From assembly GCA_045578725.1 (NCBI GenBank), contig JAZNKS010000105.1, positions 1 through 64,000 on the forward strand: a stretch of 64,000 bases of DNA. The letters are read 5' to 3'. Origin of the DNA: Flemingiibacterium sp045578725. GTDB lineage: Bacteria; Bacillota; Clostridia; Oscillospirales; CAG-272. This document shows, one piece after another, positions 24,249-33,794 of the stretch. The position numbers and the translations under genes were made by a program. How positions within the stretch are numbered: the stretch's first letter is position 1; every line of letters begins with the position of its first letter. The notes under the pieces were generated by a model that saw only the letters and a program-made list of their open reading frames with translations, did not search any database and was not told the DNA's origin.

Positions 24249-25436
24249 TTATTTTTCAGAAGCTTTTACCGATTCATAAAGAGGGCTCATGTCGCGCAGG
24301 CGCTGCACGATCGGCGGCAGCTTTTCAAGGATGTATGCGACATCCTCCTCCGTTGTTTCCCGGCTGATCGAAAGCCGGAGTGATCCGTGCGCCTGTTCTA
24401 CCGGAACGCCGATGGCAAGCAGCACATGGGAGGCCTCCAGCGATGCCGATGAGCAGGCCGATCCGGTCGAAGCGCAGATGCCGGCCATATCCAGAAGGAG
24501 CAGCAGGCTCTCGCCCTCGATAAATTCGAAGCTGACATTGACATTGCCCGGGAGCCGTCCCTCACGCGGACCGTTGAGCCGTGCATAGGGGATCTTTTCG
24601 AGGATTCCGTCGATCAGCTGATCACGGAGGCGGGCAACCCGCTCGCTCTCGCCGATTCCGGCCAGCGCATCCTCCAGCGCCTTCGCGAGGCCGACGATGT
24701 AGGCGACATTCTCCGTGCCGCCGCGCTTGCCTCTTTCCTGTCCGCCGCCGTCGATCAGGTTGGCTACCCGGATTCCGTTGCGGATATACAGAGCGCCGAT
24801 ACCCTTCGGTGCGTGAATCTTATGCCCGGACAGGCTGAGCATATCCACGCCCAGCTCGGCGATGTTGATCGGCACATTTCCGATTGCCTGTACAGCATCG
24901 GTGAAGACGAGCGTCTTCGGATTCTTTGCCTTAACCGCCGCGGCAATTTCGCCGATCGGCTCCAGCGTGCCGATTTCGTTGTTGGCAAACATCACCTCAA
25001 CCAGAACAGTATCCTCGCGGACCGCCGCTGCGACCTGTTCGGGTGTGACGCGGCCTTCGCTGTCCACATCCAGATAAGTGACCTCGAATCCCTGCTTTTC
25101 CAGAGATTCCAGCGCATGGAGAACCGCATGATGCTCAATCTTCGTTGATACGATATGCTTGCCTTTGGCCTGCTGGGCCAGAGCGGCGCCCTTGATTGCC
25201 CAGTTGTCGGCTTCCGAGCCGCTGGCGGTAAAGTAGATTTCGCCGGGCTTGCAGCCGAGCAGGGAAGCAATCTTCTCTCTTGCCGCGGTGATAGCCGCCT
25301 TGGTCTCTCGTCCCTTCTGATGAAGGCTGGACGGGTTGCCGTATCCTTCGCCGAAATACGGGAGCATAACCTCAAGCACCTCTTTGGAGGTAGCCGTGGT
25401 TGCCGCGTTATCGGCGTAAACAAAACGTTGTTCCAT
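24249..25436 (-). CDS. nifS: Cysteine desulfurase, NifS/IscS type
   Basis: A 395-aa pyridoxal-phosphate enzyme that takes sulfur from cysteine as an enzyme persulfide and hands it to the scaffold. YADNAATT at the N-terminus, the PLP lysine Lys206 in LSGHKIHAPKG, and the catalytic Cys328 in STGSACSSAS on a long flexible loop identify a group I desulfurase. An AAGGAG ribosome site precedes the ATG at 25436. It is co-transcribed with iscU from its own promoter; no IscR-type regulator is adjacent. Confidence 0.94.
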   Translation of the reverse strand: MEQRFVYADNAATTATSKEVLEVMLPYFGEGYGNPSSLHQKGRETKAAITAAREKIASLLGCKPGEIYFTASGSEADNWAIKGAALAQQAKGKHIVSTKIEHHAVLHALESLEKQGFEVTYLDVDSEGRVTPEQVAAAVREDTVLVEVMFANNEIGTLEPIGEIAAAVKAKNPKTLVFTDAVQAIGNVPINIAELGVDMLSLSGHKIHAPKGIGALYIRNGIRVANLIDGGGQERGKRGGTENVAYIVGLAKALEDALAGIGESERVARLRDQLIDGILEKIPYARLNGPREGRLPGNVNVSFEFIEGESLLLLLDMAGICASTGSACSSASLEASHVLLAIGVPVEQAHGSLRLSISRETTEEDVAYILEKLPPIVQRLRDMSPLYESVKASEK

Positions 25437-25475
25437 TTATTTCAACTCCTTGATGAGGAAAATTTCTGCAATATT

Positions 25476-25504
25476 ATTGTATACTATTTTGGTGCGATTT
25501 TCAA
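25476..25504 (-). promoter_or_regulatory. Promoter of nifS-iscU
   Basis: Minus-strand TTGAAA (25504-25499), 17-bp spacer, TACAAT (25481-25476). Confidence 0.65.
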
Positions 25505-25533
25505 TAGCCTGCCGCAGATTTTGTGTAAACAAT

Positions 25534-25977
25534 TTATGAATAACGGTGCCGCTCGGCCTGCGCAACCGCCAGCGCATCACAGCGCTCGTTGTACGGATGC
25601 CCGGCATGGCCCTTGACCCAGACCAGCTTGACCGTGTGAATCTCCAGCAGCTGCAGAAGCCGCTCCCAGAGATCCGGATTCAGCGCCGGCGTTTTATCGG
25701 ATTTTACCCAGCCGCGCTTTTTCCAGCCGTAGACCCACTTTTTCTCGATCGAATCGATCATGTATTTGGAATCGGAGGTCAGCGTCACATCGCACGGCTC
25801 CTTGAGCGCTTCCAGCGCGTTTATCGCCGCCAGCAGCTCCATGCGATTGTTGGTTGTCTTCGCCTCACCGCCGGAAAGCTCCTTCTCGATTTTGCCATAG
25901 ACGATCACCGCTCCCCAACCGCCGGGGCCGGGATTGTTTTTGCAGGCGCCATCGGTATAGATATCGACGTGTTTCAT
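25534..25977 (-). CDS. rnhA: Ribonuclease HI
   Basis: A 147-aa RNase H that removes the RNA strand of RNA-DNA hybrids. The acidic active-site residues are visible: Asp9 (IYTDGACKNNPG), Glu47 (NNRMELLA), Asp69 (TSDSKY) and the Asp in NERCDALA near the C-terminus; the basic protrusion (KKWVYGWKKRGW) is that of the E. coli type. It lies 33 bp after the PHP-domain gene and is probably transcribed with it. Confidence 0.95.
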   Translation of the reverse strand: MKHVDIYTDGACKNNPGPGGWGAVIVYGKIEKELSGGEAKTTNNRMELLAAINALEALKEPCDVTLTSDSKYMIDSIEKKWVYGWKKRGWVKSDKTPALNPDLWERLLQLLEIHTVKLVWVKGHAGHPYNERCDALAVAQAERHRYS

Positions 25978-26010
25978 TCTTTTTCTTCCTTATTATATAT
26001 AGGCGGCGGA

Positions 26011-26709
26011 TTACATACGTGCGCCGTTTTCGTCATAGCGGTCGAGGAAGGTTTCGCCCTTCCCTTCCTTCATGAGGCGGACAAAATCTGCCGCCGATTC
26101 AATCCGCTCGGGCAGCCACACACCGCCAAGCCATTCCCGCTTGCCGACATGATTGTCCGACCCGGCCGAGCGGATAAGCCCGTATTCTTCGGCATACCAT
26201 TCGGCCCGGCGGTTCACCTCCGGCTTCATGCTGGAATTGATGACTTCAACACCGTCCACATCCCGCGGGATCAGACGGATCAGCTCGATATAACCGGCCT
26301 CGCGGAAGGGATGAGCGTGGATAACCAATCCGCCGTCCTCTCGAACCTTACTCATATACTCGCGCAGTTTCCAGGATAACTGATCGGGATGCGACGAGAG
26401 CCAATTTTCATCCAGACCGTAGATCAAAAAATCATTTCCGCCGATGGTATATTCCCAGCCGAAAAAGACATCCAACCCGATCTTTTTGCCCTCTTCCTTG
26501 GCAGACCGATAACCTTTCACAAATCCGGCCACCCACTCATTCCACGGAAGATCCCGGGGTACGATCGTGTTTCCGTTATAAAAGTGATCGGTAATAAAAA
26601 TTCCCGTATACCCCAGCGACTTATAAAAACGCGCCAGCTCCGCGCCGCCAATCCGGGAGCACTTGCTCCCCTCGGCTGTATGGGTATGTGTTTCGTACTT
26701 ATAAAGCAT
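26011..26709 (-). CDS. PHP-domain metal-dependent phosphoesterase-like protein
   Basis: A 232-aa PHP-superfamily protein with the four usual metal-binding motifs: THTHTAEGS (residues 8-16), ITDHFY near 40, a central VIHAHPFREAG, and SAGSDNHV toward the C-terminus. Stand-alone PHP proteins of this size hydrolyse phosphoesters or nucleotides, but specificity varies. It has its own promoter (TTGAAT at 26770-26765, 17 bp, TATAAT at 26747-26742) and is followed by rnhA. GGAGG precedes the ATG. Confidence 0.85.
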   Translation of the reverse strand: MLYKYETHTHTAEGSKCSRIGGAELARFYKSLGYTGIFITDHFYNGNTIVPRDLPWNEWVAGFVKGYRSAKEEGKKIGLDVFFGWEYTIGGNDFLIYGLDENWLSSHPDQLSWKLREYMSKVREDGGLVIHAHPFREAGYIELIRLIPRDVDGVEVINSSMKPEVNRRAEWYAEEYGLIRSAGSDNHVGKREWLGGVWLPERIESAADFVRLMKEGKGETFLDRYDENGARM

Positions 26710-26741
26710 CGCCGCATCCTCCGAAAAAAGACTACCTTATT

Positions 26742-26770
26742 ATTATATCACATTTCGTCCGATAATTCAA
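26742..26770 (-). promoter_or_regulatory. Promoter of PHP gene and rnhA
   Basis: Minus-strand TTGAAT (26770-26765), 17-bp spacer, TATAAT (26747-26742). It lies back to back with the sigma-factor gene promoter. Confidence 0.7.
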
Positions 26771-26789
26771 ATCTTTTACGGCATTTCCC

Positions 26790-26819
26790 TTGAAAATTCC
26801 ATCGAAAATATTGTATAAT
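26790..26819 (+). promoter_or_regulatory. Promoter of the sigma-factor-like gene
   Basis: TTGAAA (26790-26795), 18-bp spacer, TATAAT (26814-26819). It is a housekeeping-type promoter, so autoregulation by the encoded sigma factor is not evident. Confidence 0.7.
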
Positions 26820-26895
26820 ATTTATGGAAAACGCCAACCTTTTCAATAATTCCGCCACTTATATGGTACAGCCGCAGAATAAAGGAGGGAAATGC

Positions 26896-28512
26896 ATGGA
26901 CAAAGCTGTGTGCGATCAACTGATTCTTCAGTATACAAATAAGCTGTTCGCATTTGCTGCTGCGAAGACAAGCTCCCTCGAGCGCGCCGAGGAGCTGGCT
27001 TCCCGGATCACGCTGGAGGTCTATGCTTCCCTTCTGCGGCAGGATGAAATCCGCAATGTGAATGCCTATATCGGCCGCATTGCACGGAATGTCTATGCCC
27101 GCTATACCGATGAAAACCGGATTCATCGTTGGACGGATCTTGACGGACTGGAGATTTCATCCGGCGAGGATTTCACCGAATCCGTCATCCGGGACGAAAT
27201 GGCCTCCAGACTGCGTCTGGAAATCGCCTATCTTTCCGAGATGCGCCGCAAGGTGCTGATCCAGCACTATTATCAGAACAAGAAGCTGTCCGACATCGCA
27301 AAGATGCTGTCCATTCCCATCGGAACGGTGAAATGGCATCTGAGCGGCGCCCGGGACGAGCTGAAAGAAAGGTTGGATACCATGCATACCATCGGAAATC
27401 TGGGACTTTGTCCCATCGAACTCACCAATCTCGGCCATGACGGCCACCCGGGAAGCCGGGGCGACACGGCGGATTTTCTGGCCCGGCGGCTCACGCAGAA
27501 TATCGCTTACGCGGCCTATCATCAGGCCCTCACCGTCAATGAAATTGCCGATGAGCTCGGCGTTTCCCCGCTTTTTGTCGCCGACGAGGTCGCCGTGCTG
27601 GAGGAATACGGCTTCATGGATAAGCTGCCCGGCGGCAAATACCGCACCAACATTTACATCAGCGAGATGACAAAGGAATGGGATGCGAAGTTGCATGACA
27701 TTTTCTGCCGCTATGCCGCCATCCTCCGCCGGGACTGGGTTCCGGCCGTGATCGAAACGCTGAAGGGATTCGATCCTGCCCGGCTTTACATCCCGGACAA
27801 GGACGAAAATCTCTGGCTCTGGTCCGGCATCACCTGGGCGCTCGGCTCCATCCGGGTCACGGATTCCGGAAAATATTCCGCCGATTCGTATGCCGTCAGC
27901 CGTAAGGACGGCGGCCGGTATATCGCATGGGCTTCGGTGAAGACGTCCTTCACGCCCGACTACGATGCCTCCCGCTACAACGCCTGCGGCAATATGACCC
28001 GCGGATCCGACAAATATCCGATCTTTTCCTGGCAGCTGAATACCGTCTACGATACCCGCGAGATGGGCTGGCGGGAGAATCTCTACACCGACTATGAATC
28101 GCTGTACGAATTCTATACCGGGCGGATTCGGAAGAACGAGGCAAGCATCGAAAAGTATCAGCGCCTGCGGAATAAGGGATATCTGCGCGCAGATGATACG
28201 GTCAACCTGATCGTTGTCGAGCATGGCGGTGCCAATCGGGATGGCGGGCTGACCTCCGTGCTCCCTGCGGCCAATCCCGAAACCGACAAAATCGCGCGGG
28301 ATCTGGCCGAGGAGATTTACGCGGTCAACTCGCCGCATTATCCCGAGCATATGCGGCCTCTCTGCCGTGCGTATGCCGAATCCTATAACGGCAACGGTAT
28401 CCGTATGCGGGTTCTCGAGCAGCTGGTTCAGGAAGGAATCCTGCAGCTCCCGAAGCCCGAACAGGCCGCCGGGCTGAATACCCTGCTGTTTGCCGATACC
28501 CTTCCCCGCTGA
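26896..28512 (+). CDS. ECF-like sigma factor with a large C-terminal extension
   Basis: A 538-aa protein starting at the ATG at 26896 behind AAAGGAGGG; an upstream in-frame ATG at 26824 overlaps the promoter and has no ribosome site. Residues about 8-80 fit sigma region 2, and 110-165 fit region 4 with its helix-turn-helix (LSDIAKMLSIPIGTVKWHLSGAR). ECF sigma factors normally end there. Here some 370 residues follow, beginning with CPIELTNLGHDG and a second winged-helix-like unit (LTVNEIADELGVSPLFVADEVAVLEEYGF, about 220-260). The rest is soluble, with no membrane span and no recognisable enzyme motif. No anti-sigma gene is adjacent. The extension probably acts as an internal regulator or ligand sensor; that is inference. 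Confidence 0.8.
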   Translation: MDKAVCDQLILQYTNKLFAFAAAKTSSLERAEELASRITLEVYASLLRQDEIRNVNAYIGRIARNVYARYTDENRIHRWTDLDGLEISSGEDFTESVIRDEMASRLRLEIAYLSEMRRKVLIQHYYQNKKLSDIAKMLSIPIGTVKWHLSGARDELKERLDTMHTIGNLGLCPIELTNLGHDGHPGSRGDTADFLARRLTQNIAYAAYHQALTVNEIADELGVSPLFVADEVAVLEEYGFMDKLPGGKYRTNIYISEMTKEWDAKLHDIFCRYAAILRRDWVPAVIETLKGFDPARLYIPDKDENLWLWSGITWALGSIRVTDSGKYSADSYAVSRKDGGRYIAWASVKTSFTPDYDASRYNACGNMTRGSDKYPIFSWQLNTVYDTREMGWRENLYTDYESLYEFYTGRIRKNEASIEKYQRLRNKGYLRADDTVNLIVVEHGGANRDGGLTSVLPAANPETDKIARDLAEEIYAVNSPHYPEHMRPLCRAYAESYNGNGIRMRVLEQLVQEGILQLPKPEQAAGLNTLLFADTLPR

Positions 28513-28524
28513 ATAAACAAGCCA

Positions 28525-28560
28525 GGGAGGTGCTGCATTTTCTGCAGCACCTCCCGTTTT
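28525..28560 (+). terminator. Terminator of the sigma-factor gene
   Basis: Perfect 13-bp stem GGGAGGTGCTGCA (28525-28537) / TGCAGCACCTCCC (28543-28555) with a T5 tail. It lies between two convergent genes. Confidence 0.93.
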
Positions 28561-28562
28561 TC

Positions 28563-31500
28563 TTACTTGAAGTACTTGACGCCGGATTCAAACAGATGCT
28601 GATCCTTGTCGCCTTCAATATTGATCGCAACATTGTGACCGATACGCTCGCTGTGGCCCATCTTGCCGAGGATCCGGCCGTCGGGGCTGAGGATGCCTTC
28701 GATCGCCATGATCGATCCGTTGGGATTGTAGCGGATGTCCATCGTAGGATCGCCGTCCATATCCACATACTGGGTTGCGATCTGACCGTTGGCGGCCAGC
28801 TTGGAAACCAGCTCCTCGCTCGCCCAGAAGCGGCCTTCGCCGTGGGAGATCGGGATGGAGTGGATGTCACCGGCATTCACACCCATCAGCCACGGGGACT
28901 TGGTGGAGGCAATGCGGGTGCGGACCATCATCGACTGGTGACGGCCGATGGTGTTGAAGGTCAGGGTCGGGCAGTCGGGGCGCATCTCGTCCATGATCTT
29001 GCCGTAGGGCAGCAGACCGGACTTGACCAGAGCCTGGAAGCCGTTGCAGATACCGAGCATCAGACCGTCGCGGTTTTCCAGCAGATCGGTCAGCGCTTCC
29101 TTCACACGGGGGTTACGGAGAACGGCCGTGATGAACTTGCCGGAGCCATCGGGCTCGTCACCGCCGGAGAAGCCGCCGGGGATCATGAAGATCTGGGCCT
29201 GCTTAATCAGGGAAACCATCTCCTCGACCGCGCTCTCCAGAGCGTTCGCATCCAGATTGCGGAGGACGAAGATATCGGCTGCCGCACCGGCCGCTTTGAA
29301 GCGGCGCATGGTATCGTATTCGCAGTTGGTGCCCGGGAAGACCGGAATGACCACACGGGGACGGGCGAAGGTTTCGCCGTCATGGGTCTTGGCACGCTGA
29401 TCGCAGGTGAAGGCCGCAACCTTCTCCGGCTTGATGGCGGCAACGCGGGTCGGGAATACCTTTTCAAGCGTGCCCTCCCAGGATGCCTGCAGCTCTTCGA
29501 TGGTGAGCGAGGTATCACCGATCGTAATCGAAGCATCGGCCACCGTCACGCCGAGCAGCTGACCGTCCAGCTCCTCATCGGTTTCCACGATGAAGGAACC
29601 GTAGCAGAGGCCGTACAGTGTCTTTGCATCCAGTACATCGCCCTTGAAGCCGATGCGGTTGCCAAAGCTCATCTTGACAAGGCCTTCGGCCACACCGCCG
29701 TTATCGACGGTCCAGACCGACAGCGCCTTGCCGGACTCGGTCAGCGAATGGATCTTATCAAACAAGGCGCGCAGGCTCTCGTAATCCGGGAGACCGTCCG
29801 CAGTATAGGCCGGCTTGAAGAGGTAAACCTTGCTGCCTGCCTTCTTGAATTCGGGGGTGATAACCTTGCCGGCTTCCATTGCGGCTACGGCAAAGGATAC
29901 CAGCGTCGGCGGAACATCAATCTTCTCAAAGGTACCGGACATGGAGTCCTTACCGCCGATAGCGGCGATTCCAAGCTCCAGCTGGGCCTTCAGCGCGCCG
30001 AGCAGAGCCGCCATCGGCTTGCCCCAGCGCTTCGGCTGATTGTTGGTGCGCTCAAAATATTCCTGGAAGGTGAGATAGATATCCGAATACGGAACGCCGG
30101 CTGCAACCAGCTTGGCCGCCGATTCCACAACCGCGAAGGCCGCACCGTGATACGGGCTCTTGGCCGACAGGAAGGGATCATAACCGTAGGCCATCAGCGA
30201 GGAGGTATCGGTTTCGCCCTCCAGCACCGGAATCTTGGCCGCCATGTACTGAGGCTGAGTCAGCTGATACCGGCCGCCGTACGGCATAACAACCGTGCCG
30301 GCACCGATGGAGCTGTCAAACTTCTCGACCAGACCGCGCTGGGAGCATACATTGAGATCGCCGATCAGCGCCTTCAGCGCTTCATCGGTCTTCTTGCCGG
30401 CAAGCTCGGCGGCAAAGCCGTCCAGAATGCCGTCGGTGTTGACTTCTTCGATTTCAATCGCGGTATGCTTCTCGGCACCGTTGGAGTTGAGGAACTCGCG
30501 GGACAGATCGATAATGTAATTGCCGTTCCAGAGCATCTTCAGACGGGCTTCCTCGGTAATGGTTGCCACGATGGTGGATTCCAGATTCTCGCGCGAAGCG
30601 TATTCGCGGAACTTCTCCGCATCCTCGGCGGCAACAACAACCGCCATGCGCTCCTGCGACTCGGAAATGGCCAGTTCGGTGCCGTCCAGGCCCTCGTATT
30701 TCTTCGGAACCTTGGACAGATCGATCAGCAGACCGTCGGCCAGCTCGCCGATGGCTACCGATACGCCGCCGGCACCGAAGTCATTGCAGCGCTTGATGAG
30801 GCGGGTAACCTTCTCATCGCGGAAGAGGCGCTGAATCTTGCGCTCTTCGGGCGGATTACCCTTCTGAACCTCGGCACCGCAGGTGGTCAGCGACTCGGTG
30901 GTATGTGCCTTGGAGGAACCGGTTGCACCGCCGCAGCCGTCACGGCCGGTACGGCCGCCGAGCAGGATGATGACATCGCCGGGAGCCGGACGCTCGCGGA
31001 CAACGTTCTTGGCCGGAGCGGCACCGACAACGGCACCGATCTCCAGATGCTTTGCCACATAGTCGGGATGGTAGATCTCATAGACCGCGCCGGTAGCCAG
31101 ACCGATCTGGTTTCCGTAGGAGGAATAACCGGCCGAAGCACCGTGGGTGATCTTGGACTGGGGAAGCTTGCCGGGAATGGTCTCGGCAACGGGCGTGCGG
31201 GGGTCTGCACAGCCGGTGACACGCATCGCCTGATAGACATATGCACGGCCGGACAGCGGGTCGCGGATCGCGCCGCCAAGGCAGGTAGCCGCACCGCCGA
31301 AGGGCTCGATTTCGGTGGGATGGTTGTGCGTTTCGTTCTTGAACATGAGCAGCCACTCTTCGGGCTTGCCGTCTACTGTCGCGGTGATCTTGACCGAGCA
31401 GGCATTGATCTCCTCCGACTCGTCCAGATTCTTCAGAACGCCGGTCTTCTTGAGATACTTGGCGGCGATGGTCGCCATGTCCATCAGCGTGACATTCTTA

Positions 31501-32285
31501 TGGCGCGCGCCGTATACAGCCTTGCGCTTTTCGATGTAATCCTCATAGGTTTCGCGGACAAAGTCGCTGCCGATCTTCACATCGTCAATCGCCGTGAGGA
31601 AGGTGGTGTGACGGCAATGGTCCGACCAGTACGAGTCGATCAGGCGGATCTCCGAAATGGTGGGATCACGCTTTTCTTCCTCTCTGAAATACTTCTGGCA
31701 GAATACAACATCGTCGAAATCCATGGCCAGCGCGTACTTCTTGAGGAAGGCAGCAAGGGCATCGGCATCCATGCCGATGAAGCCATCGATCGTTTCCACG
31801 GTGGTGGGAATGTCGAACTGCTCGGCCAGCGTTTCAGGCTTATCAAGCGAAGCCTCACGGCTCTCAACCGGGTTGATCACATAGCTCTTAATCTTTTCGA
31901 CCTCGGCATCGGTAAGTGCGCCGGAGAGAATGTATACCCTTGCCGTACGGACGGCCGGGCGGTCCTCATAGGTAATCAGCTGTACGCACTGGGCGCAGGA
32001 ATCCGCGCGCTGGTCAAACTGACCGGGCAGATATTCCACAGCAAAAATATGCTCGCCCTCGGAAGCCGTAACATCATCGAAAATGATGTCGCTCTGCGGC
32101 TCGGAGAAGATCGTATTCTTCGCCTTAGCAAAGATATCGGCAGAGATGCCTTCAATATCGTAGCGATTGAGCAGGCGCAGATCATTAAGCGCGGTAATCA
32201 TCAGATTCTCGCGGATATCCGCCAGAAGAGAACGTGCTTCGGTTGCGTGTGCGGGCTGTTTTTCAACAAAAATTCTATATACCAT
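28563..32285 (-). CDS. purL: Phosphoribosylformylglycinamidine synthase, single-chain clostridial type
   Basis: A 1240-aa enzyme for the fourth step of purine synthesis: FGAR + glutamine + ATP to FGAM. It contains the synthetase domains (SYWSDHCRHTTF near 220; HNHPTEIEPFGGAATCLGG near 320; GGKDSMSGTF) and a fused class I glutaminase. Unlike CarA in this window, the glutaminase is intact: VFPGTNCEYD, the nucleophile Cys1080 in LGICNGFQAL, and SHGEGRF near the C-terminus. The length and single-chain form match the clostridial/streptococcal subtype. It lies 21 bp after mtaB and has no other purine gene next to it. Confidence 0.95.
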   Translation of the reverse strand: MVYRIFVEKQPAHATEARSLLADIRENLMITALNDLRLLNRYDIEGISADIFAKAKNTIFSEPQSDIIFDDVTASEGEHIFAVEYLPGQFDQRADSCAQCVQLITYEDRPAVRTARVYILSGALTDAEVEKIKSYVINPVESREASLDKPETLAEQFDIPTTVETIDGFIGMDADALAAFLKKYALAMDFDDVVFCQKYFREEEKRDPTISEIRLIDSYWSDHCRHTTFLTAIDDVKIGSDFVRETYEDYIEKRKAVYGARHKNVTLMDMATIAAKYLKKTGVLKNLDESEEINACSVKITATVDGKPEEWLLMFKNETHNHPTEIEPFGGAATCLGGAIRDPLSGRAYVYQAMRVTGCADPRTPVAETIPGKLPQSKITHGASAGYSSYGNQIGLATGAVYEIYHPDYVAKHLEIGAVVGAAPAKNVVRERPAPGDVIILLGGRTGRDGCGGATGSSKAHTTESLTTCGAEVQKGNPPEERKIQRLFRDEKVTRLIKRCNDFGAGGVSVAIGELADGLLIDLSKVPKKYEGLDGTELAISESQERMAVVVAAEDAEKFREYASRENLESTIVATITEEARLKMLWNGNYIIDLSREFLNSNGAEKHTAIEIEEVNTDGILDGFAAELAGKKTDEALKALIGDLNVCSQRGLVEKFDSSIGAGTVVMPYGGRYQLTQPQYMAAKIPVLEGETDTSSLMAYGYDPFLSAKSPYHGAAFAVVESAAKLVAAGVPYSDIYLTFQEYFERTNNQPKRWGKPMAALLGALKAQLELGIAAIGGKDSMSGTFEKIDVPPTLVSFAVAAMEAGKVITPEFKKAGSKVYLFKPAYTADGLPDYESLRALFDKIHSLTESGKALSVWTVDNGGVAEGLVKMSFGNRIGFKGDVLDAKTLYGLCYGSFIVETDEELDGQLLGVTVADASITIGDTSLTIEELQASWEGTLEKVFPTRVAAIKPEKVAAFTCDQRAKTHDGETFARPRVVIPVFPGTNCEYDTMRRFKAAGAAADIFVLRNLDANALESAVEEMVSLIKQAQIFMIPGGFSGGDEPDGSGKFITAVLRNPRVKEALTDLLENRDGLMLGICNGFQALVKSGLLPYGKIMDEMRPDCPTLTFNTIGRHQSMMVRTRIASTKSPWLMGVNAGDIHSIPISHGEGRFWASEELVSKLAANGQIATQYVDMDGDPTMDIRYNPNGSIMAIEGILSPDGRILGKMGHSERIGHNVAINIEGDKDQHLFESGVKYFK

Positions 32286-32306
32286 ATTCCGATTCCCTCA
32301 AACCTT

Positions 32307-33677
32307 TCACAAAATAAATCCGGTGTAGACATTGCCGTCGAAGCCGTTCAGCTTGACGGTGCGTACTTCATTGTGCAGTTCCAGCGGCGTGATGACCGAT
32401 ACCTCAAGAAATTCCGGCGTATGACCGATGGCCCGTCCTTCCTCGCAGAGCTCGAACAGAACCTCGCACTTGCGGCCGACATAGCCTTCCGCCAGCGAGA
32501 ATGCCGTTTCGCGGCCAACCTGCTCCATGCGGGCGGCCCGGTCGGTCTTGATATCGCGTGGAATCTGATTCTCCCATTCGGCGGCTTCCGTTCCCGCACG
32601 TCTGGAATACGGGAAAATATGCAGGTGGATAAATCCGACCCGGCGGACAAATGCCGCGGTTTCTTCAAACTGCTCCTCTGTTTCACCGGGGAAGCCGACA
32701 ATCACATCTGCCGCAAATGTTGCATCCGGGATGGCTTCACGGATTCTGGCAATGCCCTCCTCAGCCATCGCCACCGTATATTTCCGGCGCATGGAGGCAA
32801 GCACGGCATCGCTGCCCGACTGCATGGAGATGTGGAAATGCGGCGCAAGATTCTTCAGTCCGGCCAGGCGGGAAACAAACTCCTCCTTCAGGCAGGACGG
32901 ATCCAGCGAACCCAGGCGGATCCGCTCAATGCCCTCCACCCGGTCCACAGCCTCCAGAAGATCGGCAAGGCCGATTCCGTCATCGAAATCCTTGCCGTAC
33001 GAAGCGGTTTCGATGCCGGTCAGCACAATCTCGCGGTATCCCGCGCCGGCAAGGCCCTTCACCTCGTCAACAATTTCATCCAGCGCACGGGAGCGAACAT
33101 GGCCGCGTGCCTGCGGAATGACGCAGTAAGCACAGCGTCCGTCGCATCCATCCTCGATTTTGACATAAGCACGGGTCCGGTCGGACGAATGTATCGTCAT
33201 TGCCTCATACGGCGCGCTCATGATATCATCAACCTTGATATCAGCTGCAGAATTCTTTTCGCCCGAGGCAACAAGGCCGAGAGCCGCATCCACCAGGCGG
33301 AGCTTGTTGCTGCAGCCGCAGACGAAATCGACACCGTCAATGCCGGCGGTCTTTCCGGGATTCAGCTGCGAATAGCAGCCCGTAACAAGAACATACGCAT
33401 TCGGATTGTGGCGTGCAGCACGGCGGATCATCTGCCGTGTCTTTCGGTCACTTTCTGAAGTGACCGTACAGGTATTGATTACATAAATTCCGCATTTTTC
33501 GGAGAAACGGCCGATAACAAAGCCGTGCTTTGCAAATTCCTCCGCAATGGCGGAGCTTTCATACTGATTAACCTTACAGCCGAGAGTCATGATGCCGACT
33601 CTGCGGGCTACGGATTTTTTCTCGATTTTAACCACCCCAACTTTACTCAAAAAACAGTATTGCCGCATTACAAGCAT
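32307..33677 (-). CDS. mtaB: tRNA t6A37 methylthiotransferase MtaB
   Basis: A radical-SAM methylthiotransferase (up to 456 aa) that converts t6A to ms2t6A at position 37 of tRNAs reading ANN codons. The N-terminal cluster cysteines (TLGCKVNQYES, VINTCTVTSES, VLVTGCYSQ), the radical-SAM motif CDGRCAYC, and a C-terminal TRAM domain (EGYVGRKCEVLFE onward) are all present. TLGCKVNQYE is typical of MtaB rather than MiaB. The start is uncertain: the first ATG at 33677 is close to the likely transcription start, and a GTG at 33635 is an alternative that better fits the usual N-terminus. Confidence 0.92.
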   Translation of the reverse strand: MLVMRQYCFLSKVGVVKIEKKSVARRVGIMTLGCKVNQYESSAIAEEFAKHGFVIGRFSEKCGIYVINTCTVTSESDRKTRQMIRRAARHNPNAYVLVTGCYSQLNPGKTAGIDGVDFVCGCSNKLRLVDAALGLVASGEKNSAADIKVDDIMSAPYEAMTIHSSDRTRAYVKIEDGCDGRCAYCVIPQARGHVRSRALDEIVDEVKGLAGAGYREIVLTGIETASYGKDFDDGIGLADLLEAVDRVEGIERIRLGSLDPSCLKEEFVSRLAGLKNLAPHFHISMQSGSDAVLASMRRKYTVAMAEEGIARIREAIPDATFAADVIVGFPGETEEQFEETAAFVRRVGFIHLHIFPYSRRAGTEAAEWENQIPRDIKTDRAARMEQVGRETAFSLAEGYVGRKCEVLFELCEEGRAIGHTPEFLEVSVITPLELHNEVRTVKLNGFDGNVYTGFIL

Positions 33678-33697
33678 AAAGTCTCATAATACTATAT

Positions 33698-33726
33698 ATT
33701 GTAACATTTTTCGTCGATTGTGTAAA
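33698..33726 (-). promoter_or_regulatory. Promoter of mtaB-purL
   Basis: Minus-strand TTTACA (33726-33721), 17-bp spacer, TACAAT (33703-33698). Confidence 0.6.
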
Positions 33727-33794
33727 TATCCATAACGCCGAAGTTTCGAATTTGTTTTGAAAAGTTACTGACGATAATCAACAAACTACGCAAT

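Noticed and set aside
28530..33458. A 1642-codon open frame on the plus strand opposite purL and mtaB
   Set aside because: It is in the antisense frame of two certain genes, shows no domain, and its composition is the mirror of their codon use. Long antisense frames arise here because of the GC-rich third codon positions.
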